Source: Azospirillum sp051124815
GTDB lineage: Bacteria > Pseudomonadota > Alphaproteobacteria > Azospirillales > Azospirillaceae
Assembly: GCF_051124815.1 (NCBI RefSeq)
Contig: NZ_CP118487.1
Span: forward strand, 62,001-126,000
Direction: 5' to 3'
DNA length: 64,000 bases
This document shows, piece by piece, positions 33,017-41,750 of this stretch. The notes beneath the pieces were generated by a model. That model did no database searches. It was given only the letters and a program-made list of their open reading frames with translations, and was not told the origin of the DNA. Position numbers and translations under genes: made by a program. Each line of letters opens with the position of its first letter. Position 1 is the stretch's first letter.

Positions 33017-34234
33017 ATGGACAGCATGATTCCGAATGACGGCCCGGCGGAAGGTGCCGGGAGGCCGGTTCAGACGGCGGTCCGGCCGCGTGTCCAGCTC
33101 CATCCCCATCTGATCGCCGACGACCTCACCGGCGCGCTCGACACCGCAGCGCAATTCGCGTCCGGCGAACCGATTCCCGTCCATTGGCGCAGCCCGCCCG
33201 ACATGGCGACGAAGGCCGGCGACGACATGGCCGGCATCGCCCTGGACAGCGGCACGCGCGAGCTGTCGCCGGCCGAGGCGCACCGGCGGGTCGCGGCACT
33301 GGCGGCCAAGCTGCCGCGCCATCGCGGCGCACTCTACTATGCGAAGCTCGACAGCCTGCTGCGCGGCAACACCGGTGCGGAAATCGCCGCCTGGCTGTCG
33401 GTCATGGCGCCGGCGCACTGCATCGTAGCCCCGGCATTCCCCTATCAGGGCCGCATCACCCGCGACGGGGTCCAGCTTGTCCGGCAAAAGGACGGGCCAG
33501 GATGGTCGCCGGCCGCCGGCGACCTTCGAACCGAGCTGACGGGGCAGGGACTGCGGGTCCGGTTCTGCTCGCCCGGCGATCCGGTCCCCTGCGGCGTCAG
33601 CGTCTGGGATGCGGAGACCGACGCCGATCTCGACGCCATCGCAGCCGCCGGCCTTGCGCTGGACGGTCCCGTCCTGTGGTGCGGCAGCAGCGGTCTGGCC
33701 GGCGCCATCGCCCGTCAGGCGGGTGTCCGGGACGGCGGCCCGATCCATCTGCCGGGGCCGATCCTGGGACTGTTCGGGACCAACCATCCGGCGATGGTGG
33801 CGCAGCTGTACGCCTGCGCGCAGCATGTACTGACCATTCCCGACGGCGGCGCGACGAGCGTCGCAGCGCTTTCGCGGCGGCTGGACGAGCGTGGGGTTGC
33901 GCTCGCCACGCTCGCCCTGCCGGACGGGCTGTCCCGTGCCGAGGCCGCGCACCGCATCGAACAGGAGTTCGCACGGCTGGTCCGCCGGCTCGATCCGCCC
34001 GGCACCCTGGTGGTCGCCGGCGGAGAGACCCTGCGCGGCCTGTGCCTGGCGCTGGAGGCCGACCGGCTGGACCTCGACGGCCAGATCTGGCCGGGGGTTC
34101 CCCGCTCGATCCTGCGCGGCGGACGCTTCGACGGGGTCCGCGTCGTTTCCAAATCGGGCGCTTTCGGCGACCCGGCACTGCTGCGCCGGCTGGTCGCGCC
34201 GGGTGCGCCGCTTCATCAGGGAGAACAAGCATGA
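33017..34234 (+). CDS. Four-carbon acid sugar kinase (DUF1537, OtnK/DtnK-like)
   Basis: A 405-residue kinase of the DUF1537 family, which phosphorylates four-carbon sugar acids such as threonate, erythronate or their 3-keto derivatives. The N-terminal substrate domain shows LIADDLTGALDTAAQF and later FPYQGRITRDGVQLV. The C-terminal ATP-binding domain has LVVAGGETLRGLC and VVSKSGAFGDP near the end. The start is chosen at ATG 33017, with GGGGA 7 bases upstream. The open frame extends further upstream without homology. It is the first gene of a nine-gene operon and its TGA overlaps the pdxA2 ATG. Pairing with PdxA2 is the usual arrangement for threonate/erythronate breakdown to dihydroxyacetone phosphate. 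Confidence 0.85.
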   Translation: MDSMIPNDGPAEGAGRPVQTAVRPRVQLHPHLIADDLTGALDTAAQFASGEPIPVHWRSPPDMATKAGDDMAGIALDSGTRELSPAEAHRRVAALAAKLPRHRGALYYAKLDSLLRGNTGAEIAAWLSVMAPAHCIVAPAFPYQGRITRDGVQLVRQKDGPGWSPAAGDLRTELTGQGLRVRFCSPGDPVPCGVSVWDAETDADLDAIAAAGLALDGPVLWCGSSGLAGAIARQAGVRDGGPIHLPGPILGLFGTNHPAMVAQLYACAQHVLTIPDGGATSVAALSRRLDERGVALATLALPDGLSRAEAAHRIEQEFARLVRRLDPPGTLVVAGGETLRGLCLALEADRLDLDGQIWPGVPRSILRGGRFDGVRVVSKSGAFGDPALLRRLVAPGAPLHQGEQA

Positions 34235-35265
34235 CACCGCATCTGGCCATCACCATGGGCGATCCGGCCGGCGTCGGTCCGGAGATCATCGTGAAGGCCT
34301 GCGCGCGTCTGAAGGACCGGCTGGACGACGGGTCGCTGCGCCTGCTGGTCATCGGCAGCAACCCGGCGCTGCACGCGGCGCGCGCCGCGCTGGGCAGCGA
34401 CCTCGACTTTCCCGAAGTGACCGACGTCGCCGGCGACTGGCCGGCGCTGGCCTGCCTGCAGGCGGGGCCGGAGGGCGAGCCGATCCGCCCCGGAGTCCTC
34501 TCGGTCGACGGCGGCCGCTTCGCCTATCTGGCGGTGGAGCGCGCGGTGCGGCTGGCCGAGGACGGGCGCATCCACGGCATCGTCACCGCGCCTTTGAACA
34601 AGGAGGCGATGAACAAGGCCGGCTATCACTTCGCCGGCCACACCGACCTGCTGGCCGAACTGACCGGCGCGCGTGGTTCGGTGATGATGCTGGCCCACGG
34701 CAACATGCGGGTCAGCCACGTCACCACCCACATCGCGCTGGAGGACGTGCCGAAGAAGCTGACGCCGGAACGGCTGCGCTACGTCATCGACCGCACCGAG
34801 GAGACGCTGGCCGGGCTGGGGCTGCCGCGCCGCCGCATCGCCATCGCCGCGCTGAACCCGCATGCCGGCGAGGGCGGGCTGTTCGGGCGCCAGGACATCG
34901 AGGTGACGGAGCCGGTGATCGCGCAATGCGTCGCCGACGGGCTGGACGTGGTCGGGCCGGTGCCGGGCGACACCATCTTCGTGAAGCTGCGCGCCGGCCA
35001 GTACGACGCCGTGGTCGCCATGTACCACGACCAGGGGCACATCCCGGTGAAGCTGTTGGGCTTCAACGTCAATCCGGAAACCGGGACCTGGGACGCGCTG
35101 AGCGGCGTCAACATCACGCTCGGCCTGCCGATCATCCGCACCTCCGTCGACCATGGCACCGCCTTCGACATCGCCGGCAAGGGCATCGCCAACGAGCTGA
35201 GCCTGATCGAGGCCATCGACTACGCCGAGAAGCTGGCCGCCGCCCGCGTGCGCACGGCAGCCTGA
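34231..35265 (+). CDS. pdxA2: PdxA2-type 4-phospho-acid-sugar dehydrogenase
   Basis: A 344-residue metal-dependent, NAD-linked dehydrogenase/decarboxylase of the PdxA family. Motifs: TMGDPAGVGPEI at the N-terminus, TAPLNKEAM and FAGHTDLLAE (His for substrate and metal), ALNPHAGEGGLFGRQD, MYHDQGHIPVKL (metal His) and RTSVDHGTAFDIAGKG. In genomes where it sits next to a DUF1537 kinase the enzyme oxidises and decarboxylates 4-phosphothreonate or erythronate to dihydroxyacetone phosphate, rather than acting in vitamin B6 synthesis. That context is exactly what is seen here (4-base overlap with the kinase). True PdxA for pyridoxal synthesis remains a formal alternative. Confidence 0.85.
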   Translation: MTPHLAITMGDPAGVGPEIIVKACARLKDRLDDGSLRLLVIGSNPALHAARAALGSDLDFPEVTDVAGDWPALACLQAGPEGEPIRPGVLSVDGGRFAYLAVERAVRLAEDGRIHGIVTAPLNKEAMNKAGYHFAGHTDLLAELTGARGSVMMLAHGNMRVSHVTTHIALEDVPKKLTPERLRYVIDRTEETLAGLGLPRRRIAIAALNPHAGEGGLFGRQDIEVTEPVIAQCVADGLDVVGPVPGDTIFVKLRAGQYDAVVAMYHDQGHIPVKLLGFNVNPETGTWDALSGVNITLGLPIIRTSVDHGTAFDIAGKGIANELSLIEAIDYAEKLAAARVRTAA

Positions 35266-35277
35266 GGATCCGAGACA

Positions 35278-36414
35278 ATGAGCAACATCGACCTGACCAC
35301 GCCCATCGAACTGCTGCGGCCGCCGCGCGTCGTCTTCGGCGCCGGCACGGCGGCCGAGGCCGGCCGCTGGGTAAGCGAGCGCGGCTTCACCCGCGTTCTG
35401 GTGGTCGCCGACGCCTTCAACGCCGCGCGGGTGGAACTGCTCGGGCTGGGCGGCGGCGTCACGATCTTCGCCGACATCAAGCCGGAACCCGACGTGCCCA
35501 ACCTGGAGGCCCTGCTCGCCGTCGCCGAGCAGGCGGAGCCGCAGGTGGTGATCGGCTTCGGGGGCGGCAGCGCCATGGATCTGGCCAAGCTGGCCGCAGT
35601 GCTGCCCGGCAGCGGCCAGACCATCCACGAGGTGGTCGGCCCGGAAAAGGTCGCGGCCAAGCGCGCCGCCCTGGTGCAGGTGCCGACCACTGCCGGCACC
35701 GGCAGCGAGGTCGGCACCCGCGCGCTGGTCACCGACCCGGCGACCATGAACAAGCTGGCGGTCCAGAGCGTCCATACGCTGGCCGACATCGCGGTGATCG
35801 ACCCCGACCTGACGCTGAGCGTGCCGTCCGCCGTCACCGCCGCCACCGGTGTCGATGCGCTGGCCCATTGCGTGGAGGCCTACACCAACCGCAAGGCCCA
35901 TCCGCTGATCGACCTCTATGCGCTGGAAGGCATCCGGCTGGTCGGCCGCTTCCTGCCGCGCGCCATCGCCGACGGCGGCGACCGCGAGGCGCGGGCCGGC
36001 CTGTCGCTCGCCTCCTTCTACGGCGGCGTCTGCCTTGGGCCGGTCAACACGGCGGGCGGCCATGCCGTGGCCTATCCGCTGGGCACCCGCCACCACATTG
36101 CCCATGGCGCGGCCAACGCGCTGATCTTCCCGCATGTACTGGCCTTCAACGCGCCTGCCGCGCCGGAAAAGACCGCCGCCGTGCTGGAGGCGCTGGGGCT
36201 GCCGCCGTCGAGCGACCCGGCCGCCGTGCTGGAGGCCGCCCATGGCTGGTGCCTGCGGCTGGGCTGCACCATGCGGCTGTCGGAGTTCGGCGTGCCCGAA
36301 AGCGACCTGCCGCGCATGGCCGAGGAGGCGCACGCCATCCGCCGGCTGCTCGACAACAACCCGCGCGACCTCGGCCGCGAGGATATCCTGGCGATCTACC
36401 GCGCCGCCGCCTGA
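35278..36414 (+). CDS. Iron-containing alcohol dehydrogenase
   Basis: A 378-residue group III (Fe-dependent) alcohol dehydrogenase. The nucleotide site is FGGGSAMDLAK (94-104), followed by VPTTAGTGSEV (135-145). The metal ligands Asp 193 and His 197 are in GVDALAHCVEAYTN, with further His residues in GGHAVAYPLGTRHHIAHG. It would interconvert an alcohol and aldehyde or keto group with NAD(P). It begins 12 bases after pdxA2 in the same operon and probably oxidises the imported hydroxy-acid or a product of the aldolase. Specific substrate not determinable. Confidence 0.85.
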   Translation: MSNIDLTTPIELLRPPRVVFGAGTAAEAGRWVSERGFTRVLVVADAFNAARVELLGLGGGVTIFADIKPEPDVPNLEALLAVAEQAEPQVVIGFGGGSAMDLAKLAAVLPGSGQTIHEVVGPEKVAAKRAALVQVPTTAGTGSEVGTRALVTDPATMNKLAVQSVHTLADIAVIDPDLTLSVPSAVTAATGVDALAHCVEAYTNRKAHPLIDLYALEGIRLVGRFLPRAIADGGDREARAGLSLASFYGGVCLGPVNTAGGHAVAYPLGTRHHIAHGAANALIFPHVLAFNAPAAPEKTAAVLEALGLPPSSDPAAVLEAAHGWCLRLGCTMRLSEFGVPESDLPRMAEEAHAIRRLLDNNPRDLGREDILAIYRAAA

Positions 36415-36455
36415 CGGCGCGGCACCCTCAACGTCCGGTCAAAGGCGACACCTTC

Positions 36456-37355
36456 ATGAGCACCACCAGCAAGATCGGCGGCCCCTTCGTCGCCATCGTC
36501 ACCCCCTTCGACGGCGACGAGCGCGTCGAATTCGCAGCGCTGCGGCGGCAGGTGAAACGTCAGGCGTCGGCCGGCAACGGCGTCTTCTGCGCCGGCACCA
36601 ACGGCGAGTTCTACGCCCTGTCCTTCGACGAGAAGCTGGCGGTGGCGGAGACCTGCGTCGAGGCGGCCGACGGCCGGGTGCCGGTGCTTGCCCATATCGG
36701 CGAGATCTCCACCCACCAGACCATCGCGCTGGGCAAGACCATACAGGGTCTGGGCGTCAAGGCGGTGTCGGCCATCACGCCGTCTTTCATCGCCTGTTCG
36801 CAGACCGAGCTGGTGGAGCATTACCGCCGTGTCGCCGACGCGCTGACCGTTCCGGTCTATCTCTACAACATCCCCGCCCGCACCGGGAACACGCTGGACC
36901 CGGAGACCGCGCGCATCCTGGCCGATCACCCGAACATCATCGGCATCAAGGACAGCGCCGGGTCGCAGGAAAGCCTGGACGCCTTCCTGGCCATCGCGCG
37001 CGAGCGTGACGATTTCGACGTGCTGGTCGGCCCGGATTCCCTTGTGCTGCATGGGCTGCGCAACGGCGCCGCCGGCTGCATCTCCGGCCTCGGCAACATC
37101 GCGCCGGCCACGCTGAACGCCATCCACGCCGCCTTCGTCGCCGGCGACGACGCCACCGCCGACGCCCGCCAGACCCATTTCAGCACGCTGCGCAAGGATC
37201 TGTACGCGCTGGGTTTCCCGCCCGCGATGGTCAAGCGCGCTCTGCGCAGCGCAATGCCGGAGGTCGGCGCCAGCCGCCTTCCCGTCTGCATCTCCGCGGA
37301 CGTCGACAGCCGGATCGCCGCGATCGCGGCCGAGTATGTCGAACTCCGGGACTGA
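36456..37355 (+). CDS. Dihydrodipicolinate synthase (DapA/NanA) family aldolase
   Basis: A 299-residue class I lyase with the family signatures: GTNGE (47-51), Tyr 137 in VYLYNIPARTGN and Schiff-base Lys 165 in IIGIKDSAGS. Length and motifs fit the catabolic branch (N-acetylneuraminate lyase, 2-keto-3-deoxy-acid aldolases) as well as DapA. Neighbours are sugar-acid genes, not lysine genes, so a pyruvate-forming or tartronate-type aldolase step is more likely than lysine synthesis. It lies 41 bases after the alcohol dehydrogenase. Confidence 0.8.
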   Translation: MSTTSKIGGPFVAIVTPFDGDERVEFAALRRQVKRQASAGNGVFCAGTNGEFYALSFDEKLAVAETCVEAADGRVPVLAHIGEISTHQTIALGKTIQGLGVKAVSAITPSFIACSQTELVEHYRRVADALTVPVYLYNIPARTGNTLDPETARILADHPNIIGIKDSAGSQESLDAFLAIARERDDFDVLVGPDSLVLHGLRNGAAGCISGLGNIAPATLNAIHAAFVAGDDATADARQTHFSTLRKDLYALGFPPAMVKRALRSAMPEVGASRLPVCISADVDSRIAAIAAEYVELRD

Positions 37356-37441
37356 GCCGTCATAACGACGATCAACTCCGACCATCAACACAGACAATCA
37401 ACACAAGGGGGGCAATACCCCCGTGCCAGTGAGGAAAGACC

Positions 37442-38446
37442 ATGAAGAAGACCAGTCTCGTCGCTGCGTTGCTGGCCGGTGGCCTCGCCATCGGCACGGC
37501 GGGCGCCACGCTCGCCGCTGAAACCGTCAAGATCGCCGCGCAGGAGCCGGGCGGCAGCTTCTATTCCTACGGTGCGACCTTCGCCAAGCTGATCGACGAC
37601 AACAAGGCCGCCGGCCTGACCGCCGAGATCGTTCCGCGCGGCGGCGCCTTCGCCAACCCCAGCTCGGTCGACCGCAATCTGGCCCAGTTCGGCTTCACCT
37701 CGTCCAACGCCGCCGCCTGGGCGGCCAGCGGCCTGGAGGAGGTCTATAAGGGCAAGAAGGCGGAGAACCTGCGCACCGTCACCGGCGCCATGCAGTCCGC
37801 CTACACCATGGTGATCGCGCGCAAGGCCTATGTGGACTCGACCGGCCTGAAGTCGCTGGAAGCGATGCTGAAGTCGCCGAACCCGCCGCGCATCGGCCTG
37901 AAGCCGACCGGCAGCCAGGTTCCGGTCATCGCCGACATGATGTTCCAGTCGGTGGCCGGCGTCACGCTCGCCGAGCTGCGCTCCAAGGGCATCGTCACCC
38001 AGGCGGCGCCGGGCCAGCTGACCGGCATGCTGTCGGACAACCGGCTGGACGTCTATATCGAGAACGCGCCGGCCGGCACCGCCACCGTGACCGAGATGAC
38101 GCTGACCAACGACATGGTCTTCGTCCCCATCGCCGACAAGACGCTGACGGATCTGGCCAAGGCCGGGCTGCCGACCGGCACCATGCCGAAAAACACCTTC
38201 CGCGGCCAGGACGAGGATTACCGCAACCCGGTCAGCGCCACGGTGCTGGTCACCAACAAGGACGTTTCGGAAAAGACCGTCTACAACGTCCTGAAGACGC
38301 TGATCGACAGCAAGTCCTACATCGGGGAGCAGCACGCCGCCCTGAAGGCGTGGGATCCCGCCGCCGGCTGCCAGCCGGAAAATGCGGTTCTGCCGCTGCA
38401 TCCGGGCGCCGAGAAGCTGTGCAAGGAACTCGGCTACCTCAAGTAA
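37442..38446 (+). CDS. TAXI-type TRAP transporter solute-binding protein
   Basis: A 334-residue periplasmic binding protein. A Sec signal peptide (KKTSLVAALLAGGLAIGTAGATLA, cleavage after about residue 25) is followed by the TAXI-family start VKIAAQEPGGSFYSYGATFAKLI. It delivers an unidentified carboxylate to the fused TRAP permease encoded next. An AGTGAGGAAAGACC-like ribosome site (GAGGAAA) precedes the ATG. A hairpin in the gap to the permease gene may keep the binding protein in excess. Confidence 0.85.
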   Translation: MKKTSLVAALLAGGLAIGTAGATLAAETVKIAAQEPGGSFYSYGATFAKLIDDNKAAGLTAEIVPRGGAFANPSSVDRNLAQFGFTSSNAAAWAASGLEEVYKGKKAENLRTVTGAMQSAYTMVIARKAYVDSTGLKSLEAMLKSPNPPRIGLKPTGSQVPVIADMMFQSVAGVTLAELRSKGIVTQAAPGQLTGMLSDNRLDVYIENAPAGTATVTEMTLTNDMVFVPIADKTLTDLAKAGLPTGTMPKNTFRGQDEDYRNPVSATVLVTNKDVSEKTVYNVLKTLIDSKSYIGEQHAALKAWDPAAGCQPENAVLPLHPGAEKLCKELGYLK

Positions 38447-38460
38447 GGGACCCTTCCTGA

Positions 38461-38487
38461 GGCGCCGGCCGCTGGCCGTCCGGCGCC
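38461..38487 (+). promoter_or_regulatory. Intercistronic hairpin between binding protein and permease
   Basis: An 8-bp perfect stem, GGCGCCGG / CCGGCGCC, with an 11-nt loop, lies 15 bases after the TAXI gene stop. There is no T-run. Such hairpins commonly stabilise the upstream mRNA or reduce read-through, giving more binding protein than permease. Confidence 0.5.
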
Positions 38488-38533
38488 CAGTCCCACCGCG
38501 GACGGAGCGGTCACGATCACGCCTTCTCGCCCC

Positions 38534-40498
38534 GTGAGCATCACGATGACCACATACGACAAATTCCACCGCCTGATCCTGGCCGTGCTGTCCCTGTCCT
38601 ATTTCGCCTTCCTGGTGAAGCAGTTCTATTGGCCGGATCCGCCGATGCTCGCCGCCCCCGTCCATGTCTTCATGGCGATGGCGGTCACCACCCTGCTGAT
38701 TCCCTTCAAATTCACGTCGCCGGTGCCGCGCTTCATCGGCCGCGTCGTGGAAATGGCGATGGTGGCCGCCTGTCTGGCCATCGCCGTTCATTACGTCCTC
38801 GACCTCGACCGCATGCAGACGCGGCTTCCCTACATCGACGAGGTGTTCACGATCGACAAGATCGTGTTCGTCGTCGGCACGCTGGCGCTGTTGGAAGGCG
38901 TGCGCCGCTGCGTCGGCTGGAGCCTGCTGGGCATGATCCTGGCCTTCCTGGCCTATGGCGCCTTCGGCAATCTGGTGCCGGCGCCGCTGGGCTTCTCCGG
39001 CTTCGATCTGGAACAGCTCACCGACATGATGTCGATGAACACCGACGGGCTGTTCGGCGTCACCGCGACGACCTCGATCAACTTCGTCTTCTACTTCATC
39101 ATGTTCGGCGCGATCTTCGCCTCCACCGGCGGCGGCCAGCTGTTCATCGACATCGCGATGATGGCGGCCGGCCGCATGGTCGGCGGTGCCGCCAAGGCGG
39201 CGCTGATCGGGTCGGCGCTGTTCGGCACCATTTCCGGCTCCGCCGTGTCCAACGTCGCCGCCGTCGGCGTGCTGACCATCCCGCTGATGCGCCGCGCCGG
39301 CTACACCCCGGAACAGGCCGCCGCCACCGAGGCCATCGGTTCGACCGGCGGCCAGCTGATGCCGCCGGTGATGGGCATCGCCGCCTTCGTCATGGCCGAC
39401 ATCCTCGGCGTGCCCTACACCCGCATCGCGCTGGCCGGCGTCATCCCGGCGCTGGCCTTCTACGGCGCGCTGTTCCTGATCGTCGATCTGCGCGCCCGCA
39501 AGTCCGGCGTCGGCACCATCGCCTTCGACGCCTCGACCATCGCGCCGCTGATGCCGCGCCTGCACCTGCTGATCGGCCCGCTGCTGATGCTGGGCATGCT
39601 GTTCGCCGGCTTCTCCGCCCCCTTCGCCGCCTTCTATTCGTCCATTGTCGCGCTGATCGTGCCGGTCCTGCGCAAGGAGACGCGCTACGACCTGCGCCAG
39701 CTCTACGAGATCGCGCTGGACGTGCCCAAGCAGATGGCGCTGCTGTCGATCCCGCTCTGCACCATCGGCATCATCATGGCGGTCGCCACCCAGTCCAACC
39801 TGGCGCTGAAGTTCGTCACCGGCCTGACCGTGCTGGGCGGCGGCAGCCTCTATCTGTCGCTGATCCTGATCGTCATCGGCTGTCTGGTGATGGGCATGGG
39901 CCTGCCGACGGTCGCCGCCTACATCATCGGTTCGGTGATGTTCGTGCCGGCGCTGGTCGATCTCGGCGTCGACCGCCTCGCCGCCAACTTCTTCGTCATG
40001 TTCTTCTGCGTGCTGTCGATGGTGACGCCGCCGGTGGCGCTCGCCTCCTTCGCCGCGGCCGGCATGGCAAAGGCCAACACGATGAAGACCGGCATGCTGG
40101 CCAGCGGCCTGGGCGCGGTGAGCTTCCTCATCCCCTTCGGCTTCGTCAGCGATCCGATCATCCTGTGGAACGGCCCGCTGCCGTCGATCCTGATCGCCGC
40201 CTTCGGCATGATGTGCGCCATCACCGCCTGGGCGATGTTCATCCAGGGCTGGATGCGCCAGACCCTGAGCTGGCCGGAGCGGCTGATCTGTCTGGTGATC
40301 TGCGTCGGCATCGTGCTGCTGAAGAGCCTCGACCCGCTGTGGTTCGCGCTGCTCGGCGCCTTCTTCCTGATGATGGGCTGGTGCTTCCTGCTGCGGCCGA
40401 AATTCTTCGCCGACGCGCCCAAGGTCGCGGCCCCGCCGCCGGCGATGACGGCGGAGGAGCTGATGGCCCAGGCACCGAAAGTGGCGCACGCCGAATAA
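38534..40498 (+). CDS. Fused TRAP transporter permease (4TM + 12TM)
   Basis: A 654-residue inner-membrane protein combining the small DctQ-like and large DctM-like TRAP subunits, as usual for TAXI systems. Hydrophobic helices cover almost the whole length. The DctM core has FGTISGSAVSNVAAVG and AIGSTGGQLMPPVMGIAAFV, and later GMGLPTVAAYIIG. A cytoplasmic tail rich in Ala and Pro ends the protein. The start may be GTG 38534 (given here) or ATG 38546. It forms a transporter with the preceding binding protein, probably importing a hydroxy- or keto-acid under Na+ drive. Confidence 0.85.
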   Translation: MSITMTTYDKFHRLILAVLSLSYFAFLVKQFYWPDPPMLAAPVHVFMAMAVTTLLIPFKFTSPVPRFIGRVVEMAMVAACLAIAVHYVLDLDRMQTRLPYIDEVFTIDKIVFVVGTLALLEGVRRCVGWSLLGMILAFLAYGAFGNLVPAPLGFSGFDLEQLTDMMSMNTDGLFGVTATTSINFVFYFIMFGAIFASTGGGQLFIDIAMMAAGRMVGGAAKAALIGSALFGTISGSAVSNVAAVGVLTIPLMRRAGYTPEQAAATEAIGSTGGQLMPPVMGIAAFVMADILGVPYTRIALAGVIPALAFYGALFLIVDLRARKSGVGTIAFDASTIAPLMPRLHLLIGPLLMLGMLFAGFSAPFAAFYSSIVALIVPVLRKETRYDLRQLYEIALDVPKQMALLSIPLCTIGIIMAVATQSNLALKFVTGLTVLGGGSLYLSLILIVIGCLVMGMGLPTVAAYIIGSVMFVPALVDLGVDRLAANFFVMFFCVLSMVTPPVALASFAAAGMAKANTMKTGMLASGLGAVSFLIPFGFVSDPIILWNGPLPSILIAAFGMMCAITAWAMFIQGWMRQTLSWPERLICLVICVGIVLLKSLDPLWFALLGAFFLMMGWCFLLRPKFFADAPKVAAPPPAMTAEELMAQAPKVAHAE

Positions 40499-40510
40499 CT
40501 CCCAACCTCG

Positions 40511-40533
40511 CGGGCGCCGCCGGCCGGCGCCCG
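40511..40533 (+). other. Intercistronic hairpin after the TRAP permease gene
   Basis: The 9-bp perfect stem CGGGCGCCG / CGGCGCCCG with a 5-nt loop lies 12 bases after the permease stop and 19 before the next start. There is no T-run, so it is an mRNA-processing or attenuation candidate rather than a terminator. Confidence 0.5.
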
Positions 40534-40552
40534 CAGACCATTGGAATTGAAG

Positions 40553-41734
40553 ATGACCGACCACGCGACGCATCCCGACATGCCGCATGACGGCGTGCTG
40601 CGCCCCCTCCCGCTCGGCCCCGGTGCTGCGACCCTGGCGCTGATCCCGTCGCCCTGCGTACAGAACCACGCGGCCAATCTGCTGGAGCTGCCGAACGGCG
40701 ACATGGCCTGCGTCTGGTTCGGCGGCACGCAGGAGGGGATTCCCGACATCTCGGTCTGGTTCTCCCGCCTGCCGCGCGGCGGCGACGCCTGGACCGACGC
40801 GGTGAAGCTGTCCGACGATCCGACCCGGTCGGAACAGAATCCGGTGCTGTTCCTCGCCCCCGACGGCAAGCTGTGGCTGCTGTGGACCGCCCAGATCAAC
40901 GGGCGTCAGGACACCTCCATCGTCCGCTGCCGCATCTCTGAGGATAACGGCAAGAGCTGGGGACCGATCGAAACGCTGATCGGGACGCCCGGCACCTTCA
41001 TCCGCCAGCCGGTCATCGTCGCCGATGATGGGACGTGGCTGCTTCCGGTGTTCCTCTGCCGCACCGAGCCGGGGATCGCCTGGGTCGGCGACGACGATAT
41101 CTCCGCCGTCGAGATCAGCCACGACCAGGGCCGCAGCTGGACGCGGGCCGAGGTGCCGTCGAGCCTCGGCGCCGTCCATATGAACATCGTGCCGCTCGGC
41201 GGGGCGGAGATGGTCGCGGTCTACCGCTCGCGCTGGGCCGACCATGTCCGCCTGTCGCGTTCGCAGGACGGCGGCCTGAGCTGGACCGCGCCGGAGGACA
41301 CCGCGCTTCCCAACAACAATTCGTCGGTCCAGGCGATCCGGCTGGCCGACGGCCGTCTCGCCATGGTCCACAACTGGTCGAGCCGCCTCGACGCCACCGA
41401 GCGCCGCCTGTCGCTCTATGACGAGATCGAGGATCCGGAGGCCGGAACCACCCGGGAAGCCGCGCCGGTCGACGACCGCCCGACCGCCTTCTGGGGGGCG
41501 CCGCGCGCGCCGATGACCCTGTCGGTTTCCGATGACGGCGGACGCAGCTGGCGTCGCGCGCTCGACATCGAGGAGGGCGACGGCTTCTGCCTGTCGAACA
41601 ACTCGCGCGAGGCCAAGAACCGCGAGCTGTCCTATCCGTCGATCCGGCAGGCGTCGGACGGCCGCATCCATGTCGCCTACACCTGGTTCCGCAAGGCGAT
41701 CAAGCACGTCTCCTTCACCCCGGACATCCTCTGA
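40553..41734 (+). CDS. Sialidase-fold (BNR/Asp-box) glycosidase-like protein
   Basis: A 393-residue six-bladed beta-propeller-type protein. Four Asp-box motifs are visible: SEDNGKSWG, SHDQGRSWT, SQDGGLSWT and SDDGGRSWR. NHAANLLELPNGDMACVWFGG near the N-terminus is typical of bacterial sialidase-family proteins. No signal peptide is present, so it would act in the cytoplasm, which is unusual for a sialidase and suggests another activity on a sugar-acid substrate (hydrolase, lyase or epimerase). The start is at ATG 40553, with GGAATTGAAG upstream. A TTG at 40541 is the alternative. It lies within the sugar-acid operon. Confidence 0.75.
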   Translation: MTDHATHPDMPHDGVLRPLPLGPGAATLALIPSPCVQNHAANLLELPNGDMACVWFGGTQEGIPDISVWFSRLPRGGDAWTDAVKLSDDPTRSEQNPVLFLAPDGKLWLLWTAQINGRQDTSIVRCRISEDNGKSWGPIETLIGTPGTFIRQPVIVADDGTWLLPVFLCRTEPGIAWVGDDDISAVEISHDQGRSWTRAEVPSSLGAVHMNIVPLGGAEMVAVYRSRWADHVRLSRSQDGGLSWTAPEDTALPNNNSSVQAIRLADGRLAMVHNWSSRLDATERRLSLYDEIEDPEAGTTREAAPVDDRPTAFWGAPRAPMTLSVSDDGGRSWRRALDIEEGDGFCLSNNSREAKNRELSYPSIRQASDGRIHVAYTWFRKAIKHVSFTPDIL

Positions 41735-41750
41735 CAGCGCGGTGCCCAAC

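Noticed and set aside
34216..36333. 705-codon minus-strand frame
   Set aside because: Antisense to pdxA2 and the Fe-alcohol dehydrogenase, both of which have full motif sets.
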